A stretch of 64,000 bases of DNA from Boletus sp. NGJ (Eukaryota; Basidiomycota; Agaricomycetes; Boletales; Boletaceae). The position numbers and the translations under genes are program-made. The stretch spans positions 123,312 to 187,311 of the forward strand of contig JAGTXK010000267.1 in NCBI GenBank assembly GCA_019096195.1. Direction: 5' to 3'. The notes under the pieces were generated by a model. That model saw only the letters and a program-made list of their open reading frames with translations, did no database searches and was not told the origin of the DNA. Of the stretch, positions 24,696 through 35,094 are shown in pieces (position 1 is the first letter of the stretch; the number at the start of each line of letters is the position of its first letter).

Positions 24696-24868
24696 TGTTG
24701 TAATTAGCAATCGTCATGTGGCTGTGGTAGATTACCAAGCATGTACTTAGTTTTTTTCAGCTTCGTGTTTGCCCTCCCTCAGTGACTCTGTCTGGTTCAC
24801 TGAGGTATGGCCCTATCTATCTTTTCTCTACATCTAGTTGACAAACCTGTAGTTCATTACTTGCTACA
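24696..24868 (+). repeat. Copia 3' LTR
   Basis: 173 bp. Compared with the 5' LTR it has eight transitions, one transversion and one extra T. Confidence 0.9.
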
Positions 24869-26504
24869 TGGAGGAGTGTCAGAAATTGATTGAAAGCATG
24901 CCTAGGAGGATTCAGGCAGTGCTTAGAGCAAAAGGAGACTATACCAAGTACTGATAATATCCAAATACCCTTTTCAATTCAAAAGTGAAAAAACTCTTTC
25001 CATGGTATTACTGTTTCATATTGATCATATCTCCACAGCCTGTGGACCAAATCACATGACCTAGGGAGCAATCTTGTAGCCTAGAGTATGTACTAGTTAT
25101 AACTCCACCAAAGCTAAGCGGAATTCCCACAGTGTGTGGTGGTGTGCGAAGCGCACCACATTGAGGGTTAGCATGGAAAGGGTTTTTGGAGTCACTGTAG
25201 TAGTTTCATAGTAGTCATAGTAGTTTCATAGATAATTCATAGTGTTTATAGTATCATAGTATTGAAAGTGTATTCATAGTATCCATGGTATATTCATAGT
25301 GTTCATAGTATCATAGCATTTCATAGCATTGATAGTATATTCATAGTAGTCATAGTCATAGTAGTAATTTTAAGCTAATCCTAATCCTAATCCCAATCCT
25401 AATCCTAAATCAAAAGCATACAAAATGTGTAGTCAAAAAGTGCACAAAAAGTGTAGTCAAATGTGTAGTCAAATGTTGTACAAAAAGTATAGGGAAGAGT
25501 GTAGTACAGTGTAGCAAACAGAGTGTAGTAAAAAAAGCAAACAAAAGTGTAGCAGAGTGTAGTACAGTGTAGCAGACAAAGTGTACCAAAAGTGTATTAA
25601 AAATGCGCACCAAAGTGTAGTAAAAGTGTAGTCACAATGTGTACCAAAAGTGTAGACCTACACTCAAAAAAAATATCCAAGCCCATTTTCCCACACTCAG
25701 TGTTAAAAAAGCGGACATTGTTTGCCAATGTTTGTGCCACCATTCTTATATAAACAACCAGACTTCAAAAACATTCCCACACCTTCTTGTTTCTTAATTT
25801 TATCCTTCTCTACTCATTACATGAAGCCAACACTTCACTTTGTAAATCATTAGGATTGGGACTGGGACTGGGATTAGAATTAGAATTAGAATTAGAATTA
25901 ATAGAATTAATATTTGATTGAATTTGAAATTAGAATTGGCTTGAAATTGGATTAGGATTAGGATTAGGATTAGGATTGCTAAGCCACTATGGAAGCACTA
26001 TGTATACTATGGCATCACTATGACCACTATGGAAGTTCTATGAGAATACTATGAGAATACTATGACCACTATGAAAGTACTATGAGAATACTATGAGAAT
26101 ACTATGACAGACTATAGCCATACTATTAACAGAGTATGAGACACTGTCATAGTACTATCAAACCACTATCCAGTTGGACCCTCACTATGAGCACTATGTT
26201 ACTGTCCAGCACTGTCCAGCACTGGACAGTTAGTCCTGTTTTTACTGATGAGAGTCATTGCACAATGGAAAGAAACTTATGAAAACTTCAAATTTCACAC
26301 TAGTTTCAAGTAGGGCTGCAATGGATATGTCATAATGTGGTCACTGGCCTTAGTAAAATATTTGGTGTAGACTTGGGAATATACGTCTGTAGTTCTTGGA
26401 GTGGAAATATGCAGTCATATTACAGTCTTGGGGGCTTGCTGTCCATAGTGCTCCAAAAGCTCAATGCCATCAGACTCGGGACCAATGCCTAAAAGCGACC
26501 AAAT

Positions 26505-26762
26505 GCGGTAATGGCTGGTAACATTTGTGCAATTCGCACAGCACTCTGATTGGGTACAATCTAGTTATCAGGATGGCGGCAAGATGGGCATCTGTAAAAT
26601 AAGGTGTAAAAATTTCTCGGACACGAAATAAGTATCCTTGCAAAATGTATCTCAAATTGTGATGTTATGGCCATGTGATGCAAACTGCGGTAATGGCTGG
26701 CACATTTGCACAATTCGCACAGGAAGATAGCATTCTAACTAGGTGCAATCTAGTTATCAGGG
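26505..26762. repeat. Imperfect duplication of a 70-bp block
   Basis: GCGGTAATGGCTGG at 26,505 and 26,687; both blocks run on through CATTTG, CAATTCGCACAG and end in CAATCTAGTTATCAGG (26,572 and 26,762). The offset is about 182-190 bp. It lies just 5' of the WD40 fragment, possibly old intron or promoter sequence. Confidence 0.7.
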
Positions 26763-26843
26763 CAATAGCAAAATTCGTTCCATCGTGTCATTCTTTGCCA
26801 TTACAACTTCGCTACATTTCTCAATAATTAAATTTCAGTTTCA

Positions 26844-27332
26844 GTGATGCAGCTTGGCACTCCGCTTGCGTGGTCAAGCGATGGTCACCAACTGTTTGCG
26901 ACATGCGGTGACCACAAAATTCGGTCATTCAATACGTCCACTGGGTTCCAGCTTGCTGAATCGCAAATTCACCATGACGACGACCATCCCCACTCTATCA
27001 CTCTAGCTGCAAATGGGAAATTCATCGCCACCTCCCGATACCGTTCCATTCTGTTCCTAGACACATCGACACTGTCTCAAATTGGCCTTGTCATTGAGGA
27101 TGGCGAACAGCCATGGTCAATCGCCATTTCACCAGACAGTAGCCATCTTACGATTGGGCGTTCGGACGGAAAAATTGTCATCCATGATCTCAGCAGGGTG
27201 CTCCCGGACTCGTACGGTCCTTTTCGTGTAAGTATTTGTGCGTTGACAGATTGGATAGGCCATTTTATTTCCCACATTGACAATCTATGTAGGTATCTGC
27301 TCCCAAAGTACAATATGACAATCAACCTTTGA
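26844..27332 (+). pseudogene. C-terminal WD40 gene fragment
   Basis: About three WD40 blades: TPLAWSSDGHQLFATCGD..KIRSFNTSTG, HSITLAANGKFIATSRYRSILFLDTST, and WSIAISPDSSHLTIGRSDGKIVIHDLS. A GTAAGT donor near 27,229 and a TAG acceptor at about 27,292 would remove 60 bp and join PFR to VSAPKVQYDNQPL followed by a stop. It belongs to the WD40 family seen in Boletales self-recognition gene clusters and has no start or N-terminal blades here; a STAND/NACHT partner domain is absent. It may be the 3' part of the gene whose 5' end lies at 3,343-3,562. Listed as a pseudogene because of the missing half; transcription from an upstream site cannot be excluded. Confidence 0.6.
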
Positions 27333-27643
27333 CATCTGGTGGCCATGACAGCAATCCACGTCACACTAATCCCGTAGGATTTTGCCATTCCATCACTAAA
27401 ACAGTTGCGCTGACGGGCCTGTCACTGTGTACGTCCAACAGGAACAGCCTGCGAAATCCGCTCCACTCCGGTCCGGGAGACACAACGAAGATGGCGGTGA
27501 TCTCCTCGAGGTATCAGTTCATTCGTTCAGTCGAAGCGAGTTCTCACGATGGCATAGGTTGAGGTGCTGTCCAGCACGCCTGCTCCCGAGTTCAATTATG
27601 ACGAGGTTTGTGATCACTCCATTCTTCTCTTGCTTCCACGTTA

Positions 27644-28083
27644 ATGCTGCCGGAGTCGTCGACCACCTTCTGCGATGATTGCACCATCATCCTCAAAGAC
27701 CTCGATACCGAGATTTTCTCGCTCTCGAGAGCATCCAGGAACTTGCTGGTGGATGGCGGCAAGTCATTGGCCTCTTCTCCCGAGCCACTGCCGCCAGGCC
27801 CATCCATGCTATATCGCAGTCAGATGTCCTACCCGTGCCCTCTACTTCAGAGACACTTCCAGAGGGAAATCTCAATACTGTCGAGTCACCCCAGGGCATT
27901 TCGATATTCAAAAGGTGGCGACAGAGAATGAGTAACAAGGGCCCGGCTTCGCATAAGCCAGATCGACACTCCGGAAAGTCGCACGAGCCTGCAATCGTCG
28001 ATCTCCTTCCCATCCCCCTGAGAGACCAGATGCTACAAATGAAGGACCCTTGTGGATGGCTGAAGGTAAACGTAAACGAGTGA
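27644..28083 (+). other. Possible coding remnant, unrecognised
   Basis: Three overlapping plus-strand frames of 86-134 codons cover this segment; the longest (27,679-28,083) ends PIPLRDQMLQMKDPCGWLKVNVNE. GC content and codon pattern look coding, but no single start or splice plan is convincing. It could be 3' exons of the WD40 gene just upstream. Confidence 0.3.
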
Positions 28084-28124
28084 GTCCTTTTCATCGATGG
28101 ACGATCGAATGCGGTGTTGAACAT

Positions 28125-29223
28125 ATCTTAGCGAGCGGTCGCAAAAACCGTTAGATTATTCCTACACAGGGACTGATCAGACGCCACAGGATAAATCACG
28201 TAGCAAGGTTACTATCCCAAACTTCCTCCGATGCTCGTTGAGCGGTGCATCGAGAGTATCTCATCAACGATTTAGTGGTGGTGGAGATTGGCGGCTATGT
28301 GGTAAGGCTACAGAGAGGAGCTGGATTTGCTCTACTTGGCATCTGTTACTAAAAGTTAGCAGGCTCAATAAAGAGACGTAGTGGCAAGACCCAGCGCTAC
28401 GTATCTAACTTAGCAACATGTTGTGCACTGCAGGGTCTAACCAGGCTTGATGTTGCCACAGAGGAAGGCGGGCCGATGCTCTCAAATTGCTCGCTGTCTA
28501 ACCTACAGCAGTCGAATGGACACACTCTCGGCCGACACATATTATAACAGTCCTCAGTCGATCGACCACATACCCAGCGTGACTGCACTGATTCAGAAAG
28601 CAACATAAAGTCGAATGAACCACAGAAACGGCATTACCATTGAGCGACATGACGAGCGATGGCAGCAAACAAGCAAGCGGGTGAACGACAAAAAGAGACC
28701 CCAAAATTACCGCCTAAGTATGTATAGACTCGTCGAAGTGAGGCTCATCGAAATTCAAGTTTGCACCCATTATATCAATTAGATCACGAGACAAGCCCAT
28801 CTGTCACCTGGTGCTCCGCAGGGTAGGAATTTGACAAGCAGAGGAACGATAGTGTCAGGCTGACACCAAATTATTTAACTGGGCCCGCAAAAAGATGTGC
28901 GAGCCCCCACTACTTACGTAGCGGGGATTTCCGGCCTACTTGACTTACTAACTTAATCTGACTAGATCGCTGGGGGGTACTAGTAGCGCGCTCCACCCAA
29001 GAACTGAGGTAATATTGGAGTAGCATATGGCACAACATTTGACGTCGATCATCGGACCCGACATTGGATGCAATAACACATGGCACTTTTCGTCAACCAG
29101 AACACAATCGATGTGTCCCATACTTACAGTATGTACTTTCCCCGAGTCGCTACGCTCGTAATACCTTAAAAGACGTACCATGGTGATTTCACTCCCCTCC
29201 TCAGCATCAACAACACCCCCAAT
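28125..29223. other. Intergenic, no gene seen
   Basis: No domain, RNA gene or repeat was recognised between the WD40 remnant and the protease gene. Confidence 0.5.
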
Positions 29224-30638
29224 ATGTCCCTGCTGTTGTTACTGCTGTTCTCCTTGAGTGCCGTACATGCAAGCCCTCTCACCCGTGATACTGGCATGGC
29301 TAGCCTCGCAATGTCCACCAAGATCAATACGGCCGGTGTCAGCGATGTTGTTCAGATGGATCTGGCTCGTGTACAATCCATGGTCGGCACAGTCACCAGC
29401 AGTGAACCACGGGCAGTCAATATCCCGAACAAAATATTTTCCTACACGGCCGAGATCGGTGTTGGGACCCCTCCAACATACCGTACGTTTATCATTTACT
29501 CGTGTCTATAAACTGCCAAGCTGAAGGATTTTTCAGACACTCTTGTGGTTGATACCGGGAGTTCTAACACATGGATTGGAGCCAGTCAGCCATTCGTTCC
29601 CACCAACTTCAGTGTCAACACTAACAATACAGTCGTATGTCTTTACACTCTCAAGCCTTTACTTGATTCTCAGATGTTTGTAGTCCGTGATATATGGTTC
29701 TGCGTCACTCTATGGAGAAGAGTGGCTCGATACTGTCACGCTCACTTCTTCCTTGGTAATCGGTCAACAATCCATCGGTATTGCGTTAGTTGTCGCGAAT
29801 TTCCTTAGTGCCGATGGTGTTCTTGGTCTCGGTCCTATAGGGTTGACCAATAATACTGTCCAGAACACATTCCAAGTCCCAACCGTTACAGACAATCTTT
29901 ACACTCAGGGAAAGATAGCACAGGAAGTACTAGGCGTCTTCTTTGCCCCAGTTTCCGAACCTGATAGCAATGGGAAACTCACGTTTGGTGGCTATGACAG
30001 CTCCGCCATCACCAGCGCGGTGAACTACGTTCCAATCACGACGACCTTCCCTGCATCGGCTTATTGGGGTATTGACCTGTCGATCTCTTATGCTGGAACC
30101 ACTATCCTGCCGTCGACCGCTGGTATCGTCGACACCGGCACTACCCTAATTCTCCTCGCTTCGGGTGCGTGACATGTTGAATTGACTGACCACTCGCCGA
30201 CCTCTTATATGGGAACCTGCAGATGCGTACCAAGCATACCAGTCCCTGACGGGTGCAACTTTGGATCCGAACAACAACCTCCTGATGATTGACTCTGCTC
30301 AATATGCCAACCTGAAACCGTTGTCGTTCAACGTCGGAAATACCATCTATGATCTCACTCCAAACGCACAGATCTGGCCCCGTTCATTGAACGCGGCCGT
30401 CGGAGGGAACTCCAGTGCAATATACCTCGTCTTCGCCGACCTAGGTTGGCCGTCTGGTAGTACTGGTTTCGATTTCCTCGTTGGATATGGTTTCCTGTAC
30501 GTCATCCAGTTTGTTTGTTGATAGGCCTCCCCCTCACCATGTCCACTGCGTAGTCAACGCTTCTACAGCGTCTTTGACACCACCAATCAACGCGTCGGTT
30601 TTGCCACGACGATGTACACCGACTCTACCACCAACTAG
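29224..30638 (+). CDS. Secreted aspartic protease (pepsin family A1)
   Basis: Five exons: 29224-29482, 29537-29634, 29684-30164, 30223-30496, 30554-30638, 398 residues; every junction is GT..AG and keeps phase. The first 16-17 residues (MSLLLLLLFSLSAVHA) are a signal peptide, followed by a propeptide of about 60 residues. The two catalytic aspartates are in VVDTGSSNTW (about residue 91) and IVDTGTTLI (near residue 270), the usual two-lobe spacing. EIGVGTPPTY is the typical start of the mature enzyme and GYGFLQRFYSVFD..VGFAT the typical end. It should hydrolyse proteins outside the cell or in the vacuole at acid pH, like polyporopepsin. The family is large in Agaricomycetes, so the natural substrate is unknown. 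No C-terminal anchor is seen. Confidence 0.92.
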
Positions 30639-31278
30639 CATGGTGTAGAGTGTTTGGATGCCAAGGCAACTCGATTTGAACAATTCTTTTTGTTGTGGAT
30701 AACGTTGAAAGTATGTATATTGTCCGAAGGCGTAACGGACACTTATTCGTACAACGTTGCACGAAATATGAGGATTCTCTAAGTCAGCGCACCCACACTG
30801 GGGTGTATGCACATCGTCCTTGGCTACAACGGGCGCATGTCCTATCTCCTATATAAAATCTGCTTTGATTATTTTAGTATTATTGTTACTGTATCCACCA
30901 TTTGTCTCTATATATCATCCAGTGCATACCAGTCATCTTCTTGTTCCCGTGCGCTGACACCAGCTGAACAAGTAGTCATTGTGGACAGCACGAAGCCCCC
31001 ACGATGACAAAAAGTTGTGTGTTTCGCAACGGTGCACGGGTTGATAGGAAATCATGATAACAGTCCACTACACGCAGTCAGTAGCGCCCCGGCCTCCGGC
31101 GGTGCTTCGAGTGCGAGCTTGGTCAAATCCTAATCATATACTTTACCTTGTTACGTCTACCCCAAAAAGGCAGGCAACGCCTTGCGAAGTCAACACAACC
31201 AAACAAACGTTAACGCTCCCCAGAAAGCCTCTCAGGCTAAAGAACGTCGACCGTGCTAAACGACGACGAACGCGCACC
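30639..31278. other. Intergenic, no gene seen
   Basis: About 640 bp between the protease stop and the mS25 start; it should hold the terminator of the first and the promoter of the second, but no distinct element stands out. Confidence 0.5.
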
Positions 31279-32002
31279 ATGCCCCGCCGACGCGGAAAGT
31301 TCATCCCACCCCCTTCCCATCTCTCTCGCATTCTCGAACATCTCAACGCAGGCCCACGACTCGCACTCAACGGGCTCCGTCGCATCAATTTGACGTATGC
31401 AGCGAGGAACGACCACATGGGTGCACGGTGAGCTGCGCCGTGTCTGTCCTATAGGAATGGAGATGCTGACGCCCGTGTCTAGACATTTCGTCAAGGAGGA
31501 GCTGCCTCGAATACGCTGGGCTAATCCTCTCCTCGAGATCGCCGTCAACAGAGTCCCAAAGACACGCGACGAACGCTGGGCACCCCAAGCGACGATCGAG
31601 TTTCGTGAGTTCCTCCCCCCCCTTTCCCACTTCTCTTTCACTTTCTATCTATTTTTTTTTTTGGGTGCCTTTGCTCAACTGAACTCGTGGATTCGACGCG
31701 TATTGATAGAAGACGGGACGACATCGACGATTGACATGTCAAACAAGTGGTCGACGTCCATCGCCAAGGAACTCATGGATATCGCAGGTGGTGACCCGTG
31801 GAAAGCGTACAAATCCGCCGCGCTCGCCGCTGGCCACCCCATCCTGCCAGGTGAGGAAAAGGAACAGCTCGCGCAGATCACAAAACGGCGCAAGGTCACT
31901 GCGGCAAAGGCCTCGTCTCCGGAGGAGTTGGAGGCACAGGTCCAGGATATGCTTAATGCGCCCAGTCGACCCAAGGCGGGAGCTGCGGCGATTCTTCCTT
32001 GA
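31279..32002 (+). CDS. Mitochondrial small-subunit ribosomal protein mS25
   Basis: Three exons: 31279-31427, 31483-31604, 31710-32002, 187 residues. The second intron ends at TTGATAG (31708-31709); reading through it would insert a pyrimidine-tract peptide, so splicing there is preferred, giving EFQDGTTSTIDM. The start matches animal MRPS25 (MPxxGxF); GARHFVKEELPRIRWANPLLEI and TSIAKELM sit where human MRPS25 has its thioredoxin-like L51/S25/CI-B8 fold. The protein would be part of the mitoribosome small subunit. The C-terminal 60 residues are charged and Ala-rich, as in fungal forms. It converges with the GET2 gene, 99 bp between stops. Confidence 0.8.
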
Positions 32003-32101
32003 TACCGCATCCTTGAGCAGTAGATTGTTTATTACCATAATCACACTACGGTAACCTGCACGTTGTGAAAAGCTTTTTAAGCGTGACAAACCAAAAAGTG
32101 T

Positions 32102-33190
32102 CTAGTCCGCAACCCAGGACGTGATCAATATGATCATCCCAATACCAAACACAATAGCGGCAATGTCGTCCATGAATGCACTTCCCATGCGGAGATACCG
32201 TAGCCCATTCGTGATTATTGATGGCAATGGTGGCGGAAGGTGAGGAAGGGCGAGGGACAGCAGGACAGGAGGCTGTATTTGGTTCTGTGACGAAGTGAAG
32301 TCAACACACGCTCCTCATACGAGAAGAAACCTCCGACTTACCTGGCCGCTGAATATGCGCAATGAATGCAGCATCACCTGCAGCGTCATAAACGCCCAAA
32401 AGAATGGCTGCGAGACGTAACCTCAGCAATCTCGACATCCGCAAGGCCTAAACCACTCACGACGACCTGCACGCCCCACACACCACCCTCCAACGGCCCC
32501 TGCGTCGCCAACCTGGGCCAGCGTTTCCAAAACGCTACCTCAACCGTGCTCGCGCTCTTTTCGACAAACACCTGCGGCTCCTTCCACAGCACGAAAAACG
32601 CCAACAGGCACCACATGCACACAAGATGCAGTAGTGACATCCATTTTTGCAAGCGCGTCGGTGGCTTGGGTGATGCAGGTGGGGCGGGCGCCTTTCCTAC
32701 AGCAGCCCCGCCCTGGGGAGGGTTCATCCTGCTCAACTGCGCCATCATATTTGCGAACGGATCGCCTGTGGCGGGCGGGGGCAGGGACGACTGCGATTGG
32801 GGGAAGGCAGCAGGGTTGAGGGCGCTGCCCATGAGTGCCTGCATGAACTGGTGCTGTTGTTCGTCAGACCAGGCGGAAGAATCGGGCTGGGCCATGAAGG
32901 GGGGTGGCGGGGGCGGGGGCCTCGGCGTCTCCTTTGGCGGGGGAGGTGGAGGGGGCATGCTCATCTCTTCCCCGATGAACGCAGCACTCCCTCTTCCGGG
33001 TACATCTACAACGACGCGAGTGGGTCGACTCATCAGGCCAACAAAAGGGGGTGATGACGGGCTCACCGTTGTGTATGTACGCTGGCGCATCTTGACCGCG
33101 CGCTGACGTGGTCAATTTTGCGAGACGGTCACCGCCCCGACTGAGAATGGCTTTTTTGCGAGCTTCAGCACGGGCCGCTGGTGAAGACAT
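32102..33190 (-). CDS. GET2: GET complex subunit Get2 (tail-anchored protein receptor)
   Basis: Four exons on the minus strand: 33067-33190, 32461-33005, 32342-32407, 32102-32284, 305 residues, all GT..AG and in phase. The N-terminus has the basic Get3-binding type motif (EARKKAILSRGGDRLAKLT). A long Pro/Gly-rich linker follows with two PPPPPPP runs. The C-terminal third has three hydrophobic segments: WMSLLHLVCMWCLLAFFVLW, PFFWAFMTLQVMLHSLRIF and DDIAAIVFGIGMIILITSW. This matches Get2/CAML architecture: an ER membrane receptor that, with Get1, takes tail-anchored proteins from Get3. Low sequence conservation is normal for the family. It is divergent from the ArfGAP gene with 135 bp between the two ATGs, so they may share a promoter. 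Confidence 0.75.
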
Positions 33191-33325
33191 GATGGGCTCG
33201 TCGTGGACGTCGTGAAGGAAGTAGAAAACCCGTGGCTAAGCGCAGTGTGTCGTACAACGCGGTACTAACACAGCCCCAGGCTGCATCCCTTTGACATCGA
33301 ACACGAGGACTCCAATCCTCTGACA

Positions 33326-34883
33326 ATGTCCAGTACGATGTACAAGCCAGACAAGGCAACTACCGAGCGCAACGCAAGGACCCTTCGTGAGCTCGTCAAG
33401 CAGCCCGACAACAAGCTTTGTGCAGACTGCAAACGCAACGGTGAGCCCACCACTTGCATTTTTTTTCTCCGTTTTCCTCCATCCTCACGGATGCATGCAC
33501 AGATCCTCGATGGGCTTCGTGGAACCTGTGAGGACTCGTTTTTCCATGTCGTCTCTGCGCGTAGACTCATTTCCGTGCACTTTACAGCGGGGTGTATCTC
33601 TGCATACGGTGTTCAGGCATCCACCGCGGGATGGGCACGCACATCAGCCGCATCAAATCCATCGATCTCGACATGTGGACCCCCGAGCAGATGGAGGTAT
33701 TCACCCTGTTTCACCTCCCAACCCGCACCGTCGCTCACCCCTCCCAGTCCGTCCAGAAATGGGGCAACCGTCGCGCAAACCTCTACTGGGAAGCCCATCT
33801 CAGAGCAGGTCATATCCCTCCCGACCAGTAAGTCTCGTCCCTCTCCGTACTCGGGAACGTCTCCCCCCCCCTTTTCCTTACCCCCCCGTTCCACACAGCA
33901 AAATGGAATCCTTTATTCGCTCGAAATACGAATCGCGGCGATGGGCCAGGGACGGTCCTCCCCCCTCGGATCCATCCGTCCTCGATAGCCCCGCTCAGCT
34001 CGCTTCTAACGGGGATGTGCCCCCCGCTGCTGCCGCACCGCTCTTGGACAACTCCGCACCGACGCCGACCTCCACCCGTCACCCGCACGCACCCACCGCG
34101 AATCTCTCCGCACCCCTCCCCGCCTCGACCTCCCTCCATGCCCCAAGCACGTTTCGCCAAAGCACAGTCCACTCTCACTCTCAATCCCGACAACTTCTCT
34201 CCGCCGCCGTCGTCGGGCGCGTCCAGGTCCCTTTGGCACCTTCTCAAGCACCCCAATCCTCGTCCCCGACCACGACCACGACCCCGTCCCAACCCCAACC
34301 CCAACAACAGCAAAAACCCCAAGACGACCTCTTCTCGCTCGACTTTCATGCGCCCGCGCCCCCCTTCTCGCAATCCACCGCGCCACCTCAACCGCCTACC
34401 AAAGACGTCAAACAGGACATTCTCTCCCTCTTTTCCGCTGCGCCTGCCCCGGCTGCCCCGGCCCAGTCTGTCCAGCCCTCGAACGCGTTTGGTCAGTTTG
34501 CGCCCGTGCAGGCGTCCTGGGATGCATTTGGTGCTGCCTCTTCCCACGGGCATACACCCTCACAATCACAATCACAATCGCAGCAGCCGATCAGCATGAT
34601 GGGTACCAATGGCACTGGCCTATGGGGCGTCTCCTCCGGATGGACCGGTACCCTCCCCAACACGACGCCATCTGCCAACATTTGGGGTGCGCCTGCCACT
34701 GCTGCCACGGGCGCGAGCAACGTTGGTGGAACCCAGACCAACGCGTTCAACGGGTTGAATGCGACTGATATTTGGGGCAGTAGTGCTGCGCGTACGAACG
34801 GTAACAATGGGGTATTTGCGGCGCAGCCGGCGGCGTCGAAAAAGGACGATGTGTTTGGAGACTTGTGGGGTGATTTCAAGTAG
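33326..34883 (+). CDS. ArfGAP, SMAP/Age2 type
   Basis: Five exons: 33326-33440, 33503-33527 (25 nt), 33588-33696, 33748-33827, 33899-34883, 437 residues. The zinc finger is CADC-X16-CIRC, followed by GIHRGMGTHISRIKSIDLD, which carries the arginine finger, and VQKWGNRRANLYWEA. That is a complete ArfGAP domain in the first 130 residues. The rest is disordered: Pro/Ser/Gln-rich with DDLFSLDF, QDILSLF and a C-terminal DDVFGDLWGDF, likely short clathrin-adaptor-binding motifs. It should stimulate GTP hydrolysis on Arf in Golgi-endosome traffic. The lack of ALPS or PH domains favours the SMAP/Age2 group over Gcs1 or Glo3. A very short second exon encodes part of the zinc finger. It converges with the M1 peptidase gene, 211 bp apart. 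Confidence 0.9.
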
Positions 34884-35094
34884 TGCGGATGCGAGGTTGG
34901 TGGCATTGGCGTTGCTGGAGGAAGGGGACCATTGCGTGTGCATGTGCATGTGCAATGAGGCAGTGGGATCGTATGCGAGGGTGCTGGTGACCCAGAGATG
35001 CGAACGACGGCCATGGTTGGATTTCCTTTGGAAACGTAGATCTTTACATCGTAACCCTGATAATTCGATATTCCCTTTAGAACCGAAATCCATC

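Larger units (their letters stand above)
20149..24868 (+). mobile_element. Ty1/Copia LTR retrotransposon, full length but degraded
   Basis: LTRs of 172 and 173 bp (20149-20320, 24696-24868) start TGTTG and end CTACA, flanked by the perfect 5-bp duplication TGGAG (20144-20148, 24869-24873). By eye the LTRs differ by nine substitutions (eight transitions) and one indel, about 94% identity. A purine tract (TTGAGGGAGAA) precedes the 3' LTR. Order gag, protease, integrase, RT, RNase H identifies Copia. Several stops and at least one frameshift make it non-autonomous now. Confidence 0.92.
19230..24954 (+). pseudogene. Tc1 transposase of copy E, split by Copia
   Basis: ATG 19230; codon 10 is TAA. 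The HTH part (GCSGEAIAKQTGVSPSAISK) and core follow: an internal deletion of about 18 bp removes the segment before VIWSDETKINRLG (19,640), then FQQDNDPKCTC, a TAA in place of Gln before SPDLNPIEHLW, and a frameshift near 20,120. At 20,148 the reading stops at the Copia LTR and resumes at 24,869 with CQKLIESMPRRIQAVLRAKG to a stop at 24952-24954. The defects before and after the insertion show an inactive copy; copy F is its nearest relative here. Confidence 0.8.
18880..25197 (+). mobile_element. Tc1/mariner element, family III, copy E (contains a Copia insertion)
   Basis: Starts CAGTGACTCC, ends GGAGTCACTG, TA at 18878-18879 and 25198-25199. The inner inverted motif (CCATGGAAAGGGTTTTTTC, 19,073-19,091; complement at about 24,986-25,012) mirrors the outer AAAAACCCTTTCCATG. 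Without the Copia element the length is about 1.6 kb, equal to copy F. Confidence 0.88.
18836..26250 (+). mobile_element. Element G, copy 1 (about 1.1 kb non-coding TIR element, split by Tc1 copy E)
   Basis: The left end (18836-18879, CATCAGTAAATACAGGAT..) and the right part (25198-26250, ending TTTACTGATG) join at a single TA into a unit of about 1.1 kb that matches, in reverse complement, 57,121-58,227. Terminal inverted repeat CATCAGTAAA. The body is built of CATAGT tracts at the left, ACTATG tracts at the right, AATCCTAATCC against GGATTAGGATT, and GTGTAGTCAAA tracts, so the halves partly mirror each other. It has no coding capacity and is probably a non-autonomous DNA transposon. Target duplication is unclear. 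Confidence 0.75.

Noticed and set aside
25369-25640. Regular GTGTAGTCAAA-type words that look like a repeat array
   Set aside because: Unit length varies and there are no unique spacers; this is internal sequence of element G, and CRISPR is not expected in a fungus.
31605-31709. mS25 intron at first seemed to lack an acceptor, implying retention of an in-frame hydrophobic insert
   Set aside because: A TTGATAG acceptor slightly further downstream gives a phase-correct join and better agreement with MRPS25.
34015-34599. 194-codon plus frame and long minus frames over the ArfGAP tail
   Set aside because: The ArfGAP tail is Pro/Gln/Ser-rich GC-biased DNA, which opens other frames by composition.
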